A model generated the notes under the pieces. It was not told the origin of the DNA. It worked only from the letters and a program-made list of their open reading frames with translations, and did not search any database. A stretch of 64,000 nucleotides of DNA, from assembly GCF_030435805.1 (NCBI RefSeq), contig NC_081305.1, forward strand, positions 52,362,001 to 52,426,000. Reading direction: 5' to 3'. The translations under genes and the position numbers were made by a program. This document shows, piece after piece, positions 1-14,190 of this stretch (position 1 is its first letter; the number at the start of each line of letters is the position of its first letter). Source of the stretch: Mustela lutreola. Lineage: Eukaryota > Chordata > Mammalia > Carnivora > Mustelidae.

Positions 1-2355
<2,355 letters not shown>

Positions 2356-2639
2356 CTGAAAGATTTCAAATAAAATAAAATCATTGCACTTACTACATTC
2401 AGAAGAATATACCCTTGAATGCTAATATAGAAGCAACAAGTCAATCAGACAACGTCAGAAAGATGGCTGAGAAGGACTCATCAGGACTTCATTTCTCCAT
2501 GGAAACATAACATGGCACACAACATACTGACCATATATCCTAATATATAATTCTGCAGTATGGTCACACATATTTGCTGTCTCAAAAATCAATTTCCTTT
2601 ATATATAACCATCAGGAAAAGGGTCGCATGAGTGCAAAA

Positions 2640-4110
2640 TTAGCAGAATGATGGAAACTGAAACAAAAAACTGAAATGAACCAAACAGAGTACAAAAAAA
2701 AAAAAAATAGGAATATATCAACCACAGGAAGAGTCGTTTGTCAGAAAAGATTAACATCATTGACAACCCATGAACTAAGTTAAGAATAATAGAGAAAAGA
2801 CTGACTAAAATGAGAGGTGAAGAAGTAAAAGTAGATACAATATAAATGACGGTTGGAATAAAAGTTCTTATAAAGGCAACAATGAGTAATCAGTGCCCAT
2901 GAATTCATACCAAAAGATGAGTATGAATTTCAAAAGAAATGTATAACCAATTTAGACTCCATCATTCAAAAAAATTAATAAATAACTGATCTATAAGCAC
3001 AAAGCAGAATGAAGGATGAAAAAAAGAAAAAACTCCCAACAAACAAAAATTGTGTGCTGGATGAATTTGGTTTATATACAGACAGACATTGAAGAAGAGA
3101 GGACCGCAAATCTCCTCAAACATTTCCAAGGAGTGCCGATCAGGGAAACTAGCAGAACACTCTGTCTGTGGCACCAGCATTACCAGCTCATGCAAGCTAG
3201 ACAAAGACACTACAAATGACAACGTTTGCAAAACTCTACCTGTGAGGAATAGTCACTCAAAGTCCACAATAAAATCAGCACATTCCTCAGTGGTGGAACA
3301 ATCACCATGCCTTACTACCTACATCAAAGATTTTTATACTTTGGTGGAAAAATCAGCACATTTTCCCTTTTTACAAGATCAAGTAAGAAACAGTCCAGGA
3401 GTTAAGGGCACTCCAACATATAGAAAACCATAACTTGAAGACTCCACGTTAACAGAATGAAGATCAAAATGACATGATCATATTAAGGGAGACAGAATAC
3501 AAATATGGGCACAGTGGACAACTTGTCACATTAAAAACACTCAATGGAGAGAGAGAAGGAAACTCCTCAACCTAATGAAGCCATAGATGTGTGAAAAACT
3601 GAAATCTAACCTATTCAATAGGGAAAGACTGCAAGCTTCTCCTCTGTGATTCCCAGTGGGTCTGACAGGACTGGGGCTGGCATCGAGTACTCAGGTACTG
3701 CAAGATAAAAAATGGCCACTAAGCATGCTTTATCGGGCAAAACTCTTTTCTACAGTGGTAGAAATGAAGACATTCCCAAGTAAAAATGCTCTACATTTAC
3801 CAGTGGACCTGTCTTCTGAGACACGTAAAAGGATCACACTCTTGATGAAATGAAAAGGATTCTACACAGAAACTGCAAACTGCAACCACACGAGGACACA
3901 AAACTGTCTTTTAAACATAAATATTTAGATAATTACACAAACCTGTAGTGTTAAGTGTTGTAATTAGGTATCCCTGACGTTTATTTCTGCTACAGAATTT
4001 TGTTTCTAAAAAAGTATAAAAATCTTTGATGTAGGTAGTAAGGCACACGACCTAAAGACAGAATCTGTGATATCGGTAACAAAGTGGTTGCAGGGGTGGA
4101 GACGGGATGA
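2640..4110 (+). repeat. Old L1 relics in copy A intron
   Basis: Worn plus-strand L1 sequence. Bases near 3540-3640 resemble ORF2 around the NGEKLKAF region, and 3700-3860 resemble the ORF1 C-terminus and inter-ORF spacer. Copy B carries the homologous pieces at 23.9-24.69 kb and 31.5-31.87 kb, so they predate the duplication. A poly-T run of about 29 bases lies at 4151-4179. Confidence 0.6.
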
Positions 4111-4147
4111 AGAGTTTTGTGTGCAATTGATGACATGAGATTTAAAA

Positions 4148-4183
<36 letters not shown>

Positions 4184-4775
4184 CTAAGTTGTTTTAAGCA
4201 ATCTGTAAGGTAACCACAATGAGAATACTCACATAAGACACAAAAGTTAATGAGGAATGTACCAAGTCATGTCATGGTATAATACTACAATTAAAGATAA
4301 AATATATATTTCTTATTTAATACCAAAACACAGTACAGAGCTATAAAATGTTTCAGAATTACTTTTGATTCCAGAAAGTCTTTTCTCTCATGCATAGAGA
4401 AACAAAATTCGCCCACAAATACCTGATGAAATTAATTCTGTGTTGATGACAACTCATCTAGACAGAATGCAACATTCACTGACCACTCACCAAGGAAAGA
4501 ACTTAAGCAGTAGGAATCACAGAGTATGTATGTATGATATCCAAATACATACAAATATACACATAACTTTATTGACAAAAAGTATACAGCTCATTTTTTG
4601 AGTTAGGTAATGACTGGGGCTTTATTAAAGGCTACAAGATCTGAGTTCTAAATACTCTAGTTCCCCAATAGCATTATTTATGTAGGAAGACTAGGAAACA
4701 AATAGAGACATTACATTGTTCCACCACTGAGGAATAGAATGCAGAGAGTGGAAGTTTCTTTAATAGTTAATATTT

Positions 4776-4971
4776 TATTTAAAGATTTTATTTGTTTGTC
4801 AGAGAGAGAGAGAATGCACAAGCAGACAGAGTGTCAGGAAGAGGCAGACAGAGAAGCAGGCTCCCTGCTAAGCGATGAGCCTGATGCAGGACTCGATCCC
4901 AGGACCCTGGGATCATGACCTGAGCCAAAGGCAGTGGCTCAACCTGCTGAGCGACCTAGGCACCCCTGTAT
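4776..4971 (-). mobile_element. CAN SINE
   Basis: Minus-strand SINE with target duplication TAGTTAATATTT (4764-4775 and 4972-4983). Absent from copy B. Confidence 0.92.
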
Positions 4972-5085
4972 TAGTTAATATTTAAAAAAAAAAAAAAAAA
5001 AAAACTTTTGAAGGGAAATAAAACTACACACTGTCCATTTTTGGGTGGTGGTTTGTTATCTGATGAAGTTCCTGAGTCTCAGTTT

Positions 5086-5274
5086 TTTTTTTTTTAATTT
5101 ATTAATATGACAGAGAGAGACACAGTGAGAGAGGGAACACAAGTACGGGAAGTGGGAGAGGGAGAATCAGGATCCTGCCAAGCAGGGACCCTGATGCAGG
5201 GCCCTATCCCAGGAGCCTGGATCATGACCAAAGCTGAAGGCAAATGTCCAACCATCTGACCCACCTGGAGAAGC
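5086..5274 (-). mobile_element. CAN SINE (older type)
   Basis: Diverged SINE flanked by TCTCAGTTT (5077-5085 and 5275-5283). The homologous site in copy B (about 33500) has no SINE and keeps about 220 bases that copy A has lost next to it. Confidence 0.85.
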
Positions 5275-5551
5275 TCTCAGTTTAGGGGGCACTCTCCCTC
5301 CAAGCAGTCTCCTGACCTTCCCGGTGGACATGACAAACCATCACTGGAGCTGAAACAGAATACCTAGAGAAATCTAAGAGCCTCATAATGTTGGAGAGCA
5401 GATGTCTCTCTGGAAGAGAGAGAAAAAAGAACCTGGGCATGTCTCCAACTAATCTTTTAAGGAGAGAGATTCAAACCACAGCTTAAGGTCTACCTTCCTC
5501 CATCAGACTTGGATCTCCCCTCTGTCATCTGCCTCATTCATTCCCACCCAC

Positions 5552-5647
5552 TTGGATGGAAGCCTATGGTTTCCTTTCTCTTCACATCCCAGAGATGCTT
5601 CTCTTGCTCCAAAAACATAATCTGGTCTGGCTTTGACACAGTGAGAC
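5552..5647 (-). pseudogene. KZFP copy A, KRAB-B exon
   Basis: A 96-base phase 1-1 exon reads LTVSKPDQIMFLEQ, EKHLWDVKRKETIGFHP. This is a fuller KRAB-B match than copy B. The acceptor CTCATAAACAG is good. At the 3' edge the usual last exon base G is A, leaving A|GTGGGT, which may weaken the donor. It is open in frame. Confidence 0.83.
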
Positions 5648-5874
5648 CTGTTTATGAGGAAAAAGGAAAAGTGACTATTGCTGCGGATTCTAACTTCCCA
5701 TCAGGCTTGTGTTCAGCAGAGAAGAAGGGACACTGTAGAATTCTAGAAAATGGTTTCCCAAAAGCTGTTGCCCAACAGTCCTTTTAGAACACAGAGAAGG
5801 CATTTCCAGTGTTCACATCCTGACCTCCACTTCCAAGTAGTAGACATGGTAATAAGCAGGGAATATTTCAGTTT

Positions 5875-6065
5875 TTTTTTAAAGATTTTATTTATTTATT
5901 TGACAGGCAGAGATCACAAGTATGCAGAGAGGCAGGCAGAGAGAGGAGGAATCAGACTCCCTGCTGAGCAGGAAGCCCGATGTGGGGCTCGATCCCAGGA
6001 CACCGGGATCATGACCCAAGCCGAAGGCAGCGGCCTTAACCCACTGAGCCACCCAGGCGCCCTGA
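5875..6065 (-). mobile_element. CAN SINE, left arm of an inverted SINE pair
   Basis: Flanked by A(A/T)ATTTCAGTTT (5863-5874 and 6066-6077). It lies in the intron between KRAB-A and KRAB-B of copy A, 27 bases from an oppositely oriented SINE. Confidence 0.93.
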
Positions 6066-6092
6066 AAATTTCAGTTTAAGATGTGAGCAACA

Positions 6093-6298
6093 GGGGCACC
6101 TGGGTGGCTCAGTGGGTTAAGCCGCTGCCTTCGGCTCAGGTCATGATCTCAGGGTCCCGGAATCGAGTCCCGAATCGGGCTCTCTACTCAGCAGAGAGCC
6201 TGCTTCCTCCTCTCTCTCTCTCTCTCTCTGCCTGCCTCTCTGCCTACTTGTGATTTCTCTCTGTCAAATAAATAAATAAAATCTAAAAAAAAAAAAAA
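6093..6298 (+). mobile_element. CAN SINE, right arm of an inverted SINE pair
   Basis: Exact target duplication ATGTGAGCAACA (6081-6092 and 6299-6310). The sequence is near consensus, so the insertion is recent. Confidence 0.95.
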
Positions 6299-6480
6299 AT
6301 GTGAGCAACACCGTTCTCTGTCACTAGATGTTGAGAACTGCCACTAATCTACAATAGGGATGATGTTACCTGGAGGAAGGAGAAGCCAAGGCGGAAAAAA
6401 AATATCGTGAAGATTTTTCTCTCCATCTACAAACCCCTACATATTTCCCTTTCTGCTTGGATCTGAATTCCAGTAATTCA

Positions 6481-6699
<219 letters not shown>

Positions 6700-6954
6700 T
6701 CATCAAGTGGCCATTGACAGAGTTCACAATGGTCCCTAAGATGGAAGAGGAAGTTAGTGTCACCACAAAGAACTAGACCTTACCTTTCCTTCTCCCTGAC
6801 ATGGGTGTGAAGTAAAAGAAAATCCTATCAGTCAGAGGGCTGCTAGTTGAGAATATTCACTCCTTTCATTCCCAGAAGTCAACTCTATCAACTATGCAGA
6901 AGTCATGGCCCTCTTTGTCCACTGCAAACTGTTGGCATGCAGGAGAGGAGCCAG

Positions 6955-7350
6955 TGGTCAAGAAAGATCATCCTTGAAATGTTTCTGATGTGAAATCTTG
7001 GAGGCATGGGAGTGGATGATGAAGAAACAATTACTGAGAGGTCTTCAGTGCAAAAGCTGTGGTCTTCTTGATGATGCACAGGCACAGGCCCCACAGGTCA
7101 GAGATGCTGCACTGGGGTGTAAGCAGGAACTCAGTCTGCACTATAATGGTGAGTGGCTCAGGAGCACAGCCATCACTGAGGAAGCTGAAAGCAAGGTTCC
7201 CAGGACTTTGAGGGCCCGTCTGGTGTGATGATGATATCACTTACTACTGTTGAGTGAAACCTTAGACAGAAGATCCTGCAGATCTGTATCAGTGGGGGAC
7301 ATGCATGTAGGATGATGGCCAACATGCATTTGGGGAGAGGAGATAAAGAA
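6955..7350 (-). repeat. LTR fossil (ERV1-like), copy A site
   Basis: A worn LTR related to those at 11850-12460, 13600-14190 and 38215-38790. The matching position in copy B carries the same element, so it is older than the duplication. Broken and short. Confidence 0.5.
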
Positions 7351-7939
7351 AACTGATCTTGATGCTAAGGCACACCCAAGGACACACCATCACTGGTATT
7401 TTTTTTGTGCTCTGAAAACAGGAATTCAGAATACGAATCTCATGAAAACAGAGGATATATATACAGTTCAATCACCTAGAGTCTCTGTAGGGGCTGCCGT
7501 GAGGCAAGTGGGCTTGAGCAAAGGCATGGAGAATGGCCCCCAGTGACCCCCTTGCTGATCCCAGACAGGCCCATCAGGGGCCTCACCTCAAAGGAGCCAC
7601 AGGCCTGAACTGACCAGTGAACTACTGACAACCAGGGACAGTGCCCAGAAGTGGGAAACTTCCCTGAGCCCCCTAACTCCTCACCTTCCTGCACTAAAAA
7701 GAGGCCCCACCACACCCACAACTCCTTGCACAGAGCCTCTCTCTCCTCTGCCACCTGCCCCCTGCCTCCCTCAAGATATTCCCAGAACTGCGAAGAGCGT
7801 GGTTCTGCCTCAGGTGAACTCTTCAATCCCACTTGATTTCCTCCACCCAATCATGGACCCGGGTTTGGGGACCCCACCTGACCGGCAGAGACACCACATT
7901 TAGACAACAGAGTTTCTATGTCCCCTATGAGGCAGTATA

Positions 7940-8135
7940 AATTTTTCTTTTTAAGATTTATTTATTTATTTGACAGACAGAAATTACAAGGAGTCAGAGA
8001 GGCAAGCAGAGAGAGAGGAGGAAGCAGGCTCCCCGATGACCAGAAACCCCGATGCAGGGCTCGATCTGAGGACCCTGGGATCATGACCTGTGCTGAAGGC
8101 AGAGGCCTTAACCCACTGAGCCACCCAGGCGCCCC
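7940..8135 (-). mobile_element. CAN SINE
   Basis: Exact target duplication GAGGCAGTATA (7929-7939 and 8136-8146). Private to copy A. Confidence 0.94.
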
Positions 8136-8177
8136 GAGGCAGTATAGTCTTAATTACAGATTATTTACACTTTAGTG

Positions 8178-8333
8178 CAAGGGCCAGGGAGAGGGAGAGG
8201 GACAGAATCTCAAGCCGATTCCCAGCTGAGCCTGCAACCAAAGGAAGAGCTCATCCTAGGATCCTGAGATCAAGGCCTGAGGGGAAATCTACAGTCTTGA
8301 GGCTTAACTGACTGAGCCCCCAGGTTCCCCTCT
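8178..8333 (-). mobile_element. Old CAN SINE shared by both gene copies
   Basis: Diverged SINE followed by CTAGTGTATTTTA. Copy B has the same element at 40160-40368, followed by CTAGTATATTTTA, so it was present before the duplication. Confidence 0.8.
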
Positions 8334-8372
8334 AGTGTATTTTAACTAGTGTATTTTACATAAAATACCTAC

Positions 8373-9015
8373 TGTAAGGGCATATTTAGCTAGAGAGATT
8401 CCATCTCGGTTAAACAGTGATTTTGTTGTTTATGCAGTAAGACTTACACTGACCTTGCCCCCCCCAGGGGAGCTTATTTAATAGCAAGTTCAGGAAACCA
8501 GTAAAATATAGTAGACCAGTCCCTGATAACAGAGCCCAAATACTAGGGGAGGTCAGGTCAGGTGGAGATAACAGAGCCTGAATTCCAGGATGAGTCAGGC
8601 CAGGTGGAGACATCCAATCAGTTGGGGTGCATACTGTCTTCCTAGTTACCAAGGAGTGTGGGCTTCACCTTTTGGATGCATTTTTGGGCACCAATTCTGA
8701 CCAAGGTGATAGGCTAGTTCAAATGTCTATTATAGGGTAAATTGTAATTCAACGGGCCACCCGTGTGTGACCTAGCATGACAATGCAACTTTCTCTATGT
8801 GTTACAATCTCATTGGCCACCTGTGTGTGGCCAGGTTCAACCACATGGCCTTTGCTCTATAAAAGTTAGTCTGTGAGGCTGGGAGGGTCTACTCTCTCTG
8901 TAAGAGGCAGTCCCGGACGGTTGGTTTGATTCTCGATGCTTGGCACAAAATAAAGCTTTGCTTGAACTTTGCTTTGTATCAGTCTCGTTCCTTTGATCAC
9001 GGACCCATCATTGGG
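8373..9015 (+). mobile_element. Solo LTR fossil, gammaretrovirus-like (ERV1)
   Basis: LTR anatomy is visible: two 42-base tandem units in U3 (8525-8566 and 8567-8608), TATAAAA at 8858-8864, AATAAA at 8949-8954, and an end near 9010 followed by a TGGGGG reminiscent of a proline-tRNA primer site. No internal genes follow. The matching place in copy B (about 40400) is empty, so this insertion is younger than the duplication. The exact edges are uncertain by some tens of bases. Confidence 0.75.
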
Positions 9016-9563
9016 GGACCTATCACTTACTTCACGTTCTAAAGAGCAAGTCTCAAGGACCCCACTTCCCACACTTTTCTCTCAGAGAACATCTGGAGTT
9101 ATTCTGGACCCAAATACATCGAGTTCATTTCTTGATTTCCTGAGCCCTGGGCTACACAGTGCTGAGAAAAGCAAGCACTTGGGACCTAAAGGAGAAAGGT
9201 TTTCCCCCACTGACAGCCCTGGACCAGACCTTAGCAGCAGCAGAATCACAGACGCAAGGCTTCCCACTGTGTGTCTGTGATTCAGAAACTACTTTCAATG
9301 CTTGCAGGACTTTAACTCCCAGTGACAGCTTCTGCTGTCCTATTGTAAGGCATGTTGGAGACATGGGAGAGAAGAATCTGGGATACAGAGGAGAAGGGTT
9401 CTATAGACCTGGCCTTGAGTATCATTTCTGGAAAGATCTTCAAAATAGGTGAAAACAGAAGGGAGAAACATCAAAACTACAGGAACCAACATTTGCAATT
9501 TCTAGAAGTGAGGAATTTCAGGAGGAAAACATGACATGGCCTTTCCTGGGACACCAGGCTTAC

Positions 9564-9578
9564 CTGAGAACTGACCAT
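9564..9578 (-). pseudogene. KZFP copy A, start-codon exon (MVSSQ)
   Basis: Minus strand ATG GTC AGT TCT CAG followed by GTAAGC corresponds to MASSQ of copy B, with Ala2 changed to Val. A SINE has inserted 33 bases upstream of the ATG (9611-9810), inside what would be the 5' UTR or adjacent intron. Confidence 0.72.
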
Positions 9579-9610
9579 TTTTTCTTTCACCTCTTCCTCT
9601 AGATTTCTTT

Positions 9611-9810
9611 TTTTTTTTTTTTTTAAGATTTTATTTATTTATTTGACAGAGAGAAATTACAAGTACACTGAGAGTCAGACAGAGAGAGAGAGAGAAGGAA
9701 GCAGGCTCCCTGCCGAGCAGAGAGCCCGATGCGGGACTCGATCCCAGGACCCTGAGATCATGACCTGAGCCGAAGGCAGCGGCTTAACCCACTGAGCCAC
9801 CCAGGCGCCC
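9611..9810 (-). mobile_element. CAN SINE next to the copy A start codon
   Basis: Target duplication TTCCTCTAGATTTCTTT (from 9594 and from 9811). It sits 33 bases upstream of the ATG of copy A and is absent from copy B. Confidence 0.95.
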
Positions 9811-9912
9811 TTCCTCTAGATTTCTTTCTCACAAGATATCTGCAGTGAAATCACAGCAGCATCAGGAGAAAATGCCCTTCAGGCCACCAACAGAGCCTGT
9901 GCACCTGGAAAC

Positions 9913-10203
9913 TGTTCTGGGACTGGGCTGGATCCTGCAGAAGAACCGAGCGGCCCTGGGAGACCATGGGGATCAGAGTTTATTTAACATCAGTGGGCTC
10001 AGAGGAGGGTGACTATTCTCCCAGGGTCTGAGCCCGGGGCACAAACAAAGGGGGGAGTTTATACACTTTTACTTCCGCGTCTGTTCCTCTCTTGTGGCCA
10101 TGGATGGCGGGAAAGGGGGGAAAATCCAGAATGGGCCTGGGGCCAAGACAGGGATTCCCTGCTGGATGGGTTAGCTTCCTGAGAACAAGGATTTCTCTTA
10201 TCA
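9913..10203 (-). mobile_element. Short solo LTR fossil (291 bases)
   Basis: Flanked by a 4-base duplication AAAC (9909-9912 and 10204-10207). On the minus strand it begins TGATAAGAG and ends CCAGAACA, with a TATA-like GTATAAAC and an AATAAA inside. Copy B has no insertion here. A relative lies at about 19636-19930. The family is not named with certainty; ERV1-like. Confidence 0.75.
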
Positions 10204-11849
10204 AAACTACTTCCCTGGAGGCAGGACACTGAAAAACAGAAAAGGCTCAAATTCCTACTCCATTGTGTCAGGAGATACTCAAATAAGCTCCTACTACCAT
10301 AATAATCTTTGAATTTTCCTTCTCAGCTTTCAGGGGGCTCCCCTCCCACAGAATGCCCACAAATTGAGCTTCAGCATAGGGACCGTGCACTGCATGGACC
10401 TGACCCTCCCAGACTCACGCAGCAGAGACCACCTTACCTCTCCGTGAGCCAAACTCTGCTCTCCACTCCCATAAAACCACCAGAAGCCCTTGTGCTTAAC
10501 CTCTGGCCCACTTAGAATCTCCTGCCACCCTTAGTAATGCAACAATGTTGTTTCCACCAAATGGATGGGTAGAATTTGAGGGGGAGGGGCAGCAAATAAG
10601 ATTCTTCTTGAAACTGCACAGGTGATGCTATTGGAAAGCATCTGGGGAGGAGAGCCCGAGAAGAAGGGAAACCAAGGCTGTGGTTGTGACCACATTTAGA
10701 TCCACGTTTTCTCCACTGATCAGAGTTTCTGGAGACTGACACCTTCTCCCTCTTTCTGCTACACAGGGGGAGACACCCTGAAAATGAAGTTTTCCCTTAT
10801 CAATCCAAAGTATCTCACAGAGGGAAACCTGGGTTTCAGAGCTTTGCTTTTTCCCTTTCTTTAAAATACCAGCCTAATATAATCCTTAGGCTAAAGATGT
10901 ATTTTAGAGGGACAAAATGATCCCCTTTATTAGGTAAATGTTTATTTTCATATATAACTCCAAAATAGTATTCCAAACTAATGTACTTTTACCATACCAT
11001 CAGCAATATAGGAGAATTCGGATTCCTCAACATTCTCCACGAAATATGGTGTTTTAACCTTTTTCATTATTTTACCCATTCTAGAAAATACCGAATAGTT
11101 TCTCACTGGAACATATGAAGTGGTCTTCCTACAGTTGTCCTGGTGACTAAAATGGAAACCATTTCAGAGCATCAAGCTGAACAGAAATTAAAATGGCTGC
11201 ATTAATGCTTCAGGGAGACTCCATTTCAAACTAAATGACACTTTGCCTCTCCCCTCCTTTCTCAGCCCTTCTTTGTTTCAGGAACCTGGTTCCACCCTGA
11301 CAACACAGTGAACAGGGCAGGGAGCACAGACACAATTCCTGCGGAAACTGGTGAGATTCTCTATTGCCCTAGAAACCCCAGCCCCTTCTCCGGGTTTGCG
11401 GCAGGTTTCCTGGACCGACCTGCTGAGGACTCCTTTGCCGGTGAATCAATGAAGCTGCTGTTCCTCTTGATCCCCAACTCTGTGTTCACATTAGATTTGG
11501 GGTCTGAAGCGTGTAGATCGAATCATACAGCAGAAGTGAATTTAGGAGAGAAAAACTTGGTTTTATTGCTCCATTCTCATTTTGGCCTGCTAATAATTAA
11601 AAAGATGTAAGACAGTTTAAGGAGACTAAAAAAAAATCTTAATTATGGGAAACTGAAGGACATGAGGCTCAGAGACAGGTGACGGGGGCTTCTGTGCCAC
11701 TGTGATAGGACGAGGGGAGAGGATTTAGAATTTCAAACAGGGGACATACATTCGCAGGAAATAGAAAATGCATGTCCAACAATGGTTTGCCAATCCACTG
11801 GGACAACTCTTCATGATTTAAAAAGTTAATGTCTGGCGTCAGCTCTCTT
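10204..11849. other. No gene recognised; upstream part of copy A and duplication edge
   Basis: 10204-11190 matches 41080-42280 upstream of copy B and may hold the unseen 5' UTR and promoter. Homology stops near 11190. From there to 11849 I recognise nothing; short open frames have no family resemblance. Confidence 0.5.
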
Positions 11850-12460
11850 CTTTATAGATGAGGCAGAAAAGGCATTAGGGTTCCAATACTGATGGCCAAT
11901 AAAGAATTCTTGAGAGGCCTTTGGTGTAAAAATGTGGTTTTGTTGAAGCTGGAGGACAGAACCTGTGGGCAAAAAGAGTTGCCCTGGGATTATGAGAAGT
12001 GACCTATTATATACATTCATGTTCTGAGGAGGGTAGGGATAGCTTAAGGCTCCCAGGTATTTTGGAAACAAGGTTTCCAACACCTTGAGGGAGCTAGCTA
12101 TTGTTGAGAAAGGTCATTTATTACTGTTTAGTAAAATCTCTGGTATGAGACCCTTCAGATGTATATGGGAGGGTCATAAGTTTGGAGGATGATTGCCAAC
12201 ATGTATTTTGCAGGGTAGAGAAAAAGGATGATTCGAAAGCAGTTTTTATATGTTAAAGGAGATTTACAGGATCCTGGGGGATGGGCTAAGATTGCCTATT
12301 GCCCTTGGCAAAATGTTAAGCTGGGAGGCAGTTGGATCCCTGGAGGAAGGGCAACTCTTCCTGTATCAAGGACTTGTCAGTGGGCTGTAATTGTGAAGAA
12401 ATATAATAATCTTTCTTCACCTTTATTTCTCATATCATCCCCCACACCGAAAAGTTTCTA
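11850..12460 (-). repeat. LTR fossil (ERV1-like)
   Basis: The minus strand carries a TGTATATAA TATA-like box and an end related to CTCAAGAATTCTTTATTGGC, the same family as the plus-strand LTR at 13600-14190. Broken and old. Confidence 0.6.
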
Positions 12461-13169
12461 CCCTTAAATCTTGAAGGTTGCTCAGAGCGCAAGTTCTCAT
12501 CTTTTGTAACTTCTACCTGCTGAATTGATACATAGCGATGTCCCTACTTATGGGTCAACATTGGTCATTTGGGGCTTATACAGACATGACTTATGAAACA
12601 GAAGCAGCTGAATCCAATGGAGACTGCGTATGTGGACATCTTGGGTGGAAAGGGTCATCTGTGAGCTTGAAGTCATGGCAGGTAAGGCATCTCAGGACCA
12701 AGTGGGGAGACTTGGGACAAAATGACAACACAAAAAGAACCCTAAATAAGGGTCCTCTGATAGTTGACAAAATCTCCTGGACTCTAGGAGTTTCCCTAAG
12801 CATTGAAGGAAGAAGAGCAATTGTCACATGCCAATCTGAGTGTCCATGTCTGTTAAAACCCAGAAATACTTTCGTAGTCATCTAGACTGTGTACACAGCA
12901 TTTTGTTTTCAGGATAGCACACATTCTATCTTGTGCAGCTGTTACAACATCTAACGCCTTTCTAGTCAGAAAAACTGCTTCATGCATTCGTGTTACTTAA
13001 GTATTTAGTAGAGAAATACTATTCTGAGAATCATTTAGGGCTTTGATCATGTACTTAAGAGCTTTCCTGTGTCAAACAACCACCTCCAGTCCCAAAGAGG
13101 AAAAAAAGAATTAAGTGGTACTACCAATGAGACACAGAAAATGTCCACCAGTTTTAACTTTGTAAGGTT
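12461..13169. other. No feature recognised
   Basis: Open frames on both strands near 12540-12885 overlap each other and have no recognisable domain. Possibly more ERV-derived sequence, but I cannot show it. Confidence 0.3.
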
Positions 13170-13332
13170 AGGGACACCTGCGTGGCTCTGTTGTTGAGCA
13201 TTTGCCTTTGGCTTGAGTCATGATCTCAGGGTCCTGAAATGGAGCCCCACATCAGAGAGAGCCCCCTCTCCCACTCCCCTGCTTGTGCGCTGTCAAATAA
13301 ATTAATTAATTAAGGAAACAAAAATAAAAATA
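13170..13332 (+). mobile_element. Old CAN SINE
   Basis: Diverged head (GGGACACCTGCGTGGCTC) and tail CTGTCAAATAAATTAATTAA. Shortened body. Confidence 0.8.
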
Positions 13333-13599
13333 CACTTAGAAGGTTGGCTGGTTGATCATGGTGTTAATAATGCATCTGTGCATCCAGGCAAAACGCAGAG
13401 CACAGTGGACCCTCCAGCCTGAGGGAAGCCATGGACATATTAGAGCCACATAGCCACTGAGTCCCCCTAGCAGACATCCATCTAATTTGGGACCTCCTTT
13501 TGATGAGGGAGCAGAAGGCTGGCTGAGGACAAAGGAAAATCTGGTACCTTACAACCCCCCTCCCACCTCGGTGACACATATGACATCCCTCAGGCACTC

Positions 13600-14190
13600 C
13601 TGGCTGCCCTAAAAGAAAAACAAAGAGTTAACTTGCAGAGATCACAATCCTGCAAGACAGGAGTCTCCTTCCATCTACAAATGTCCTAGTGATTTACAAC
13701 AAAGAAGCTTATCAACAGCTTCGGAGACAAGTAACACAGTTCCTAAAGCCCTAACATCACCCTCCCCTCCATAAAACTGAAAGAGGCTGAGGTGGAAGGA
13801 AATGTAAATAAAGTTAAATTTCTTCTAAAGCTAAAGCTCATTGTGTGATAGGAGGAATGTGACATTCCACCAGTAAACGCCCAACTGTCATCATGTTAGT
13901 GCCTCATTAGAGGGCTTGACAATAACCATGCCTTCAGTATCTTAACAGTCTTCTTTACCATGAAAGCCCTTCTGAACACCCTCTTTGTGTTCAGAAGGGC
14001 TGTCACCTACCCAACTCCTGTGTATATAATCAGCCACTCCTCAGGATATCAGGGCAGCAGCTCTTCCTGCCCAAGGGACCTGTCCCCGTGCTTTAATAAA
14101 CCACCATTTTGTACCAAAGATGTCTCAAGGATTCTGTCTTGGTCATCAGCTCTGGACCTCACCCCACTGAACCTCACCTATGTTCTAAAA
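13600..14190 (+). repeat. LTR fossil (ERV1-like) with a perfect hairpin in U3
   Basis: TGTATATAATC at about 14022 is the likely TATA box, and TTTAATAAACC follows as the polyadenylation signal, then a terminal block TCTCAAGGATTCTGTCTTGG. A 15-base inverted repeat lies at 13965-14001. Single LTR; no internal genes seen. Confidence 0.6.
13965..14001. repeat. Perfect 15-base inverted repeat with 7-base loop
   Basis: AGCCCTTCTGAACAC at 13965-13979 pairs exactly with GTGTTCAGAAGGGCT at 13987-14001. The loop is CCTCTTT. It lies about 20 bases upstream of the TATA-like box of the LTR. Confidence 0.9.

Noticed and set aside
6093-6170. tRNA-like heads of SINEs as tRNA genes
   Set aside because: They are diverged tRNA-derived SINE heads followed by CT-rich bodies and A-rich tails with target duplications, not tRNA genes.
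7476-7850. 124-codon minus-strand frame with a partial counterpart near 39511-39848
   Set aside because: Similarity is explained by the segmental duplication. It falls in the intron upstream of KRAB-A, the two copies switch frame, and no domain is visible.
11308-11610. 100-codon plus-strand frame starting MNRAGSTDT
   Set aside because: No recognisable domain, and no second copy to test conservation.
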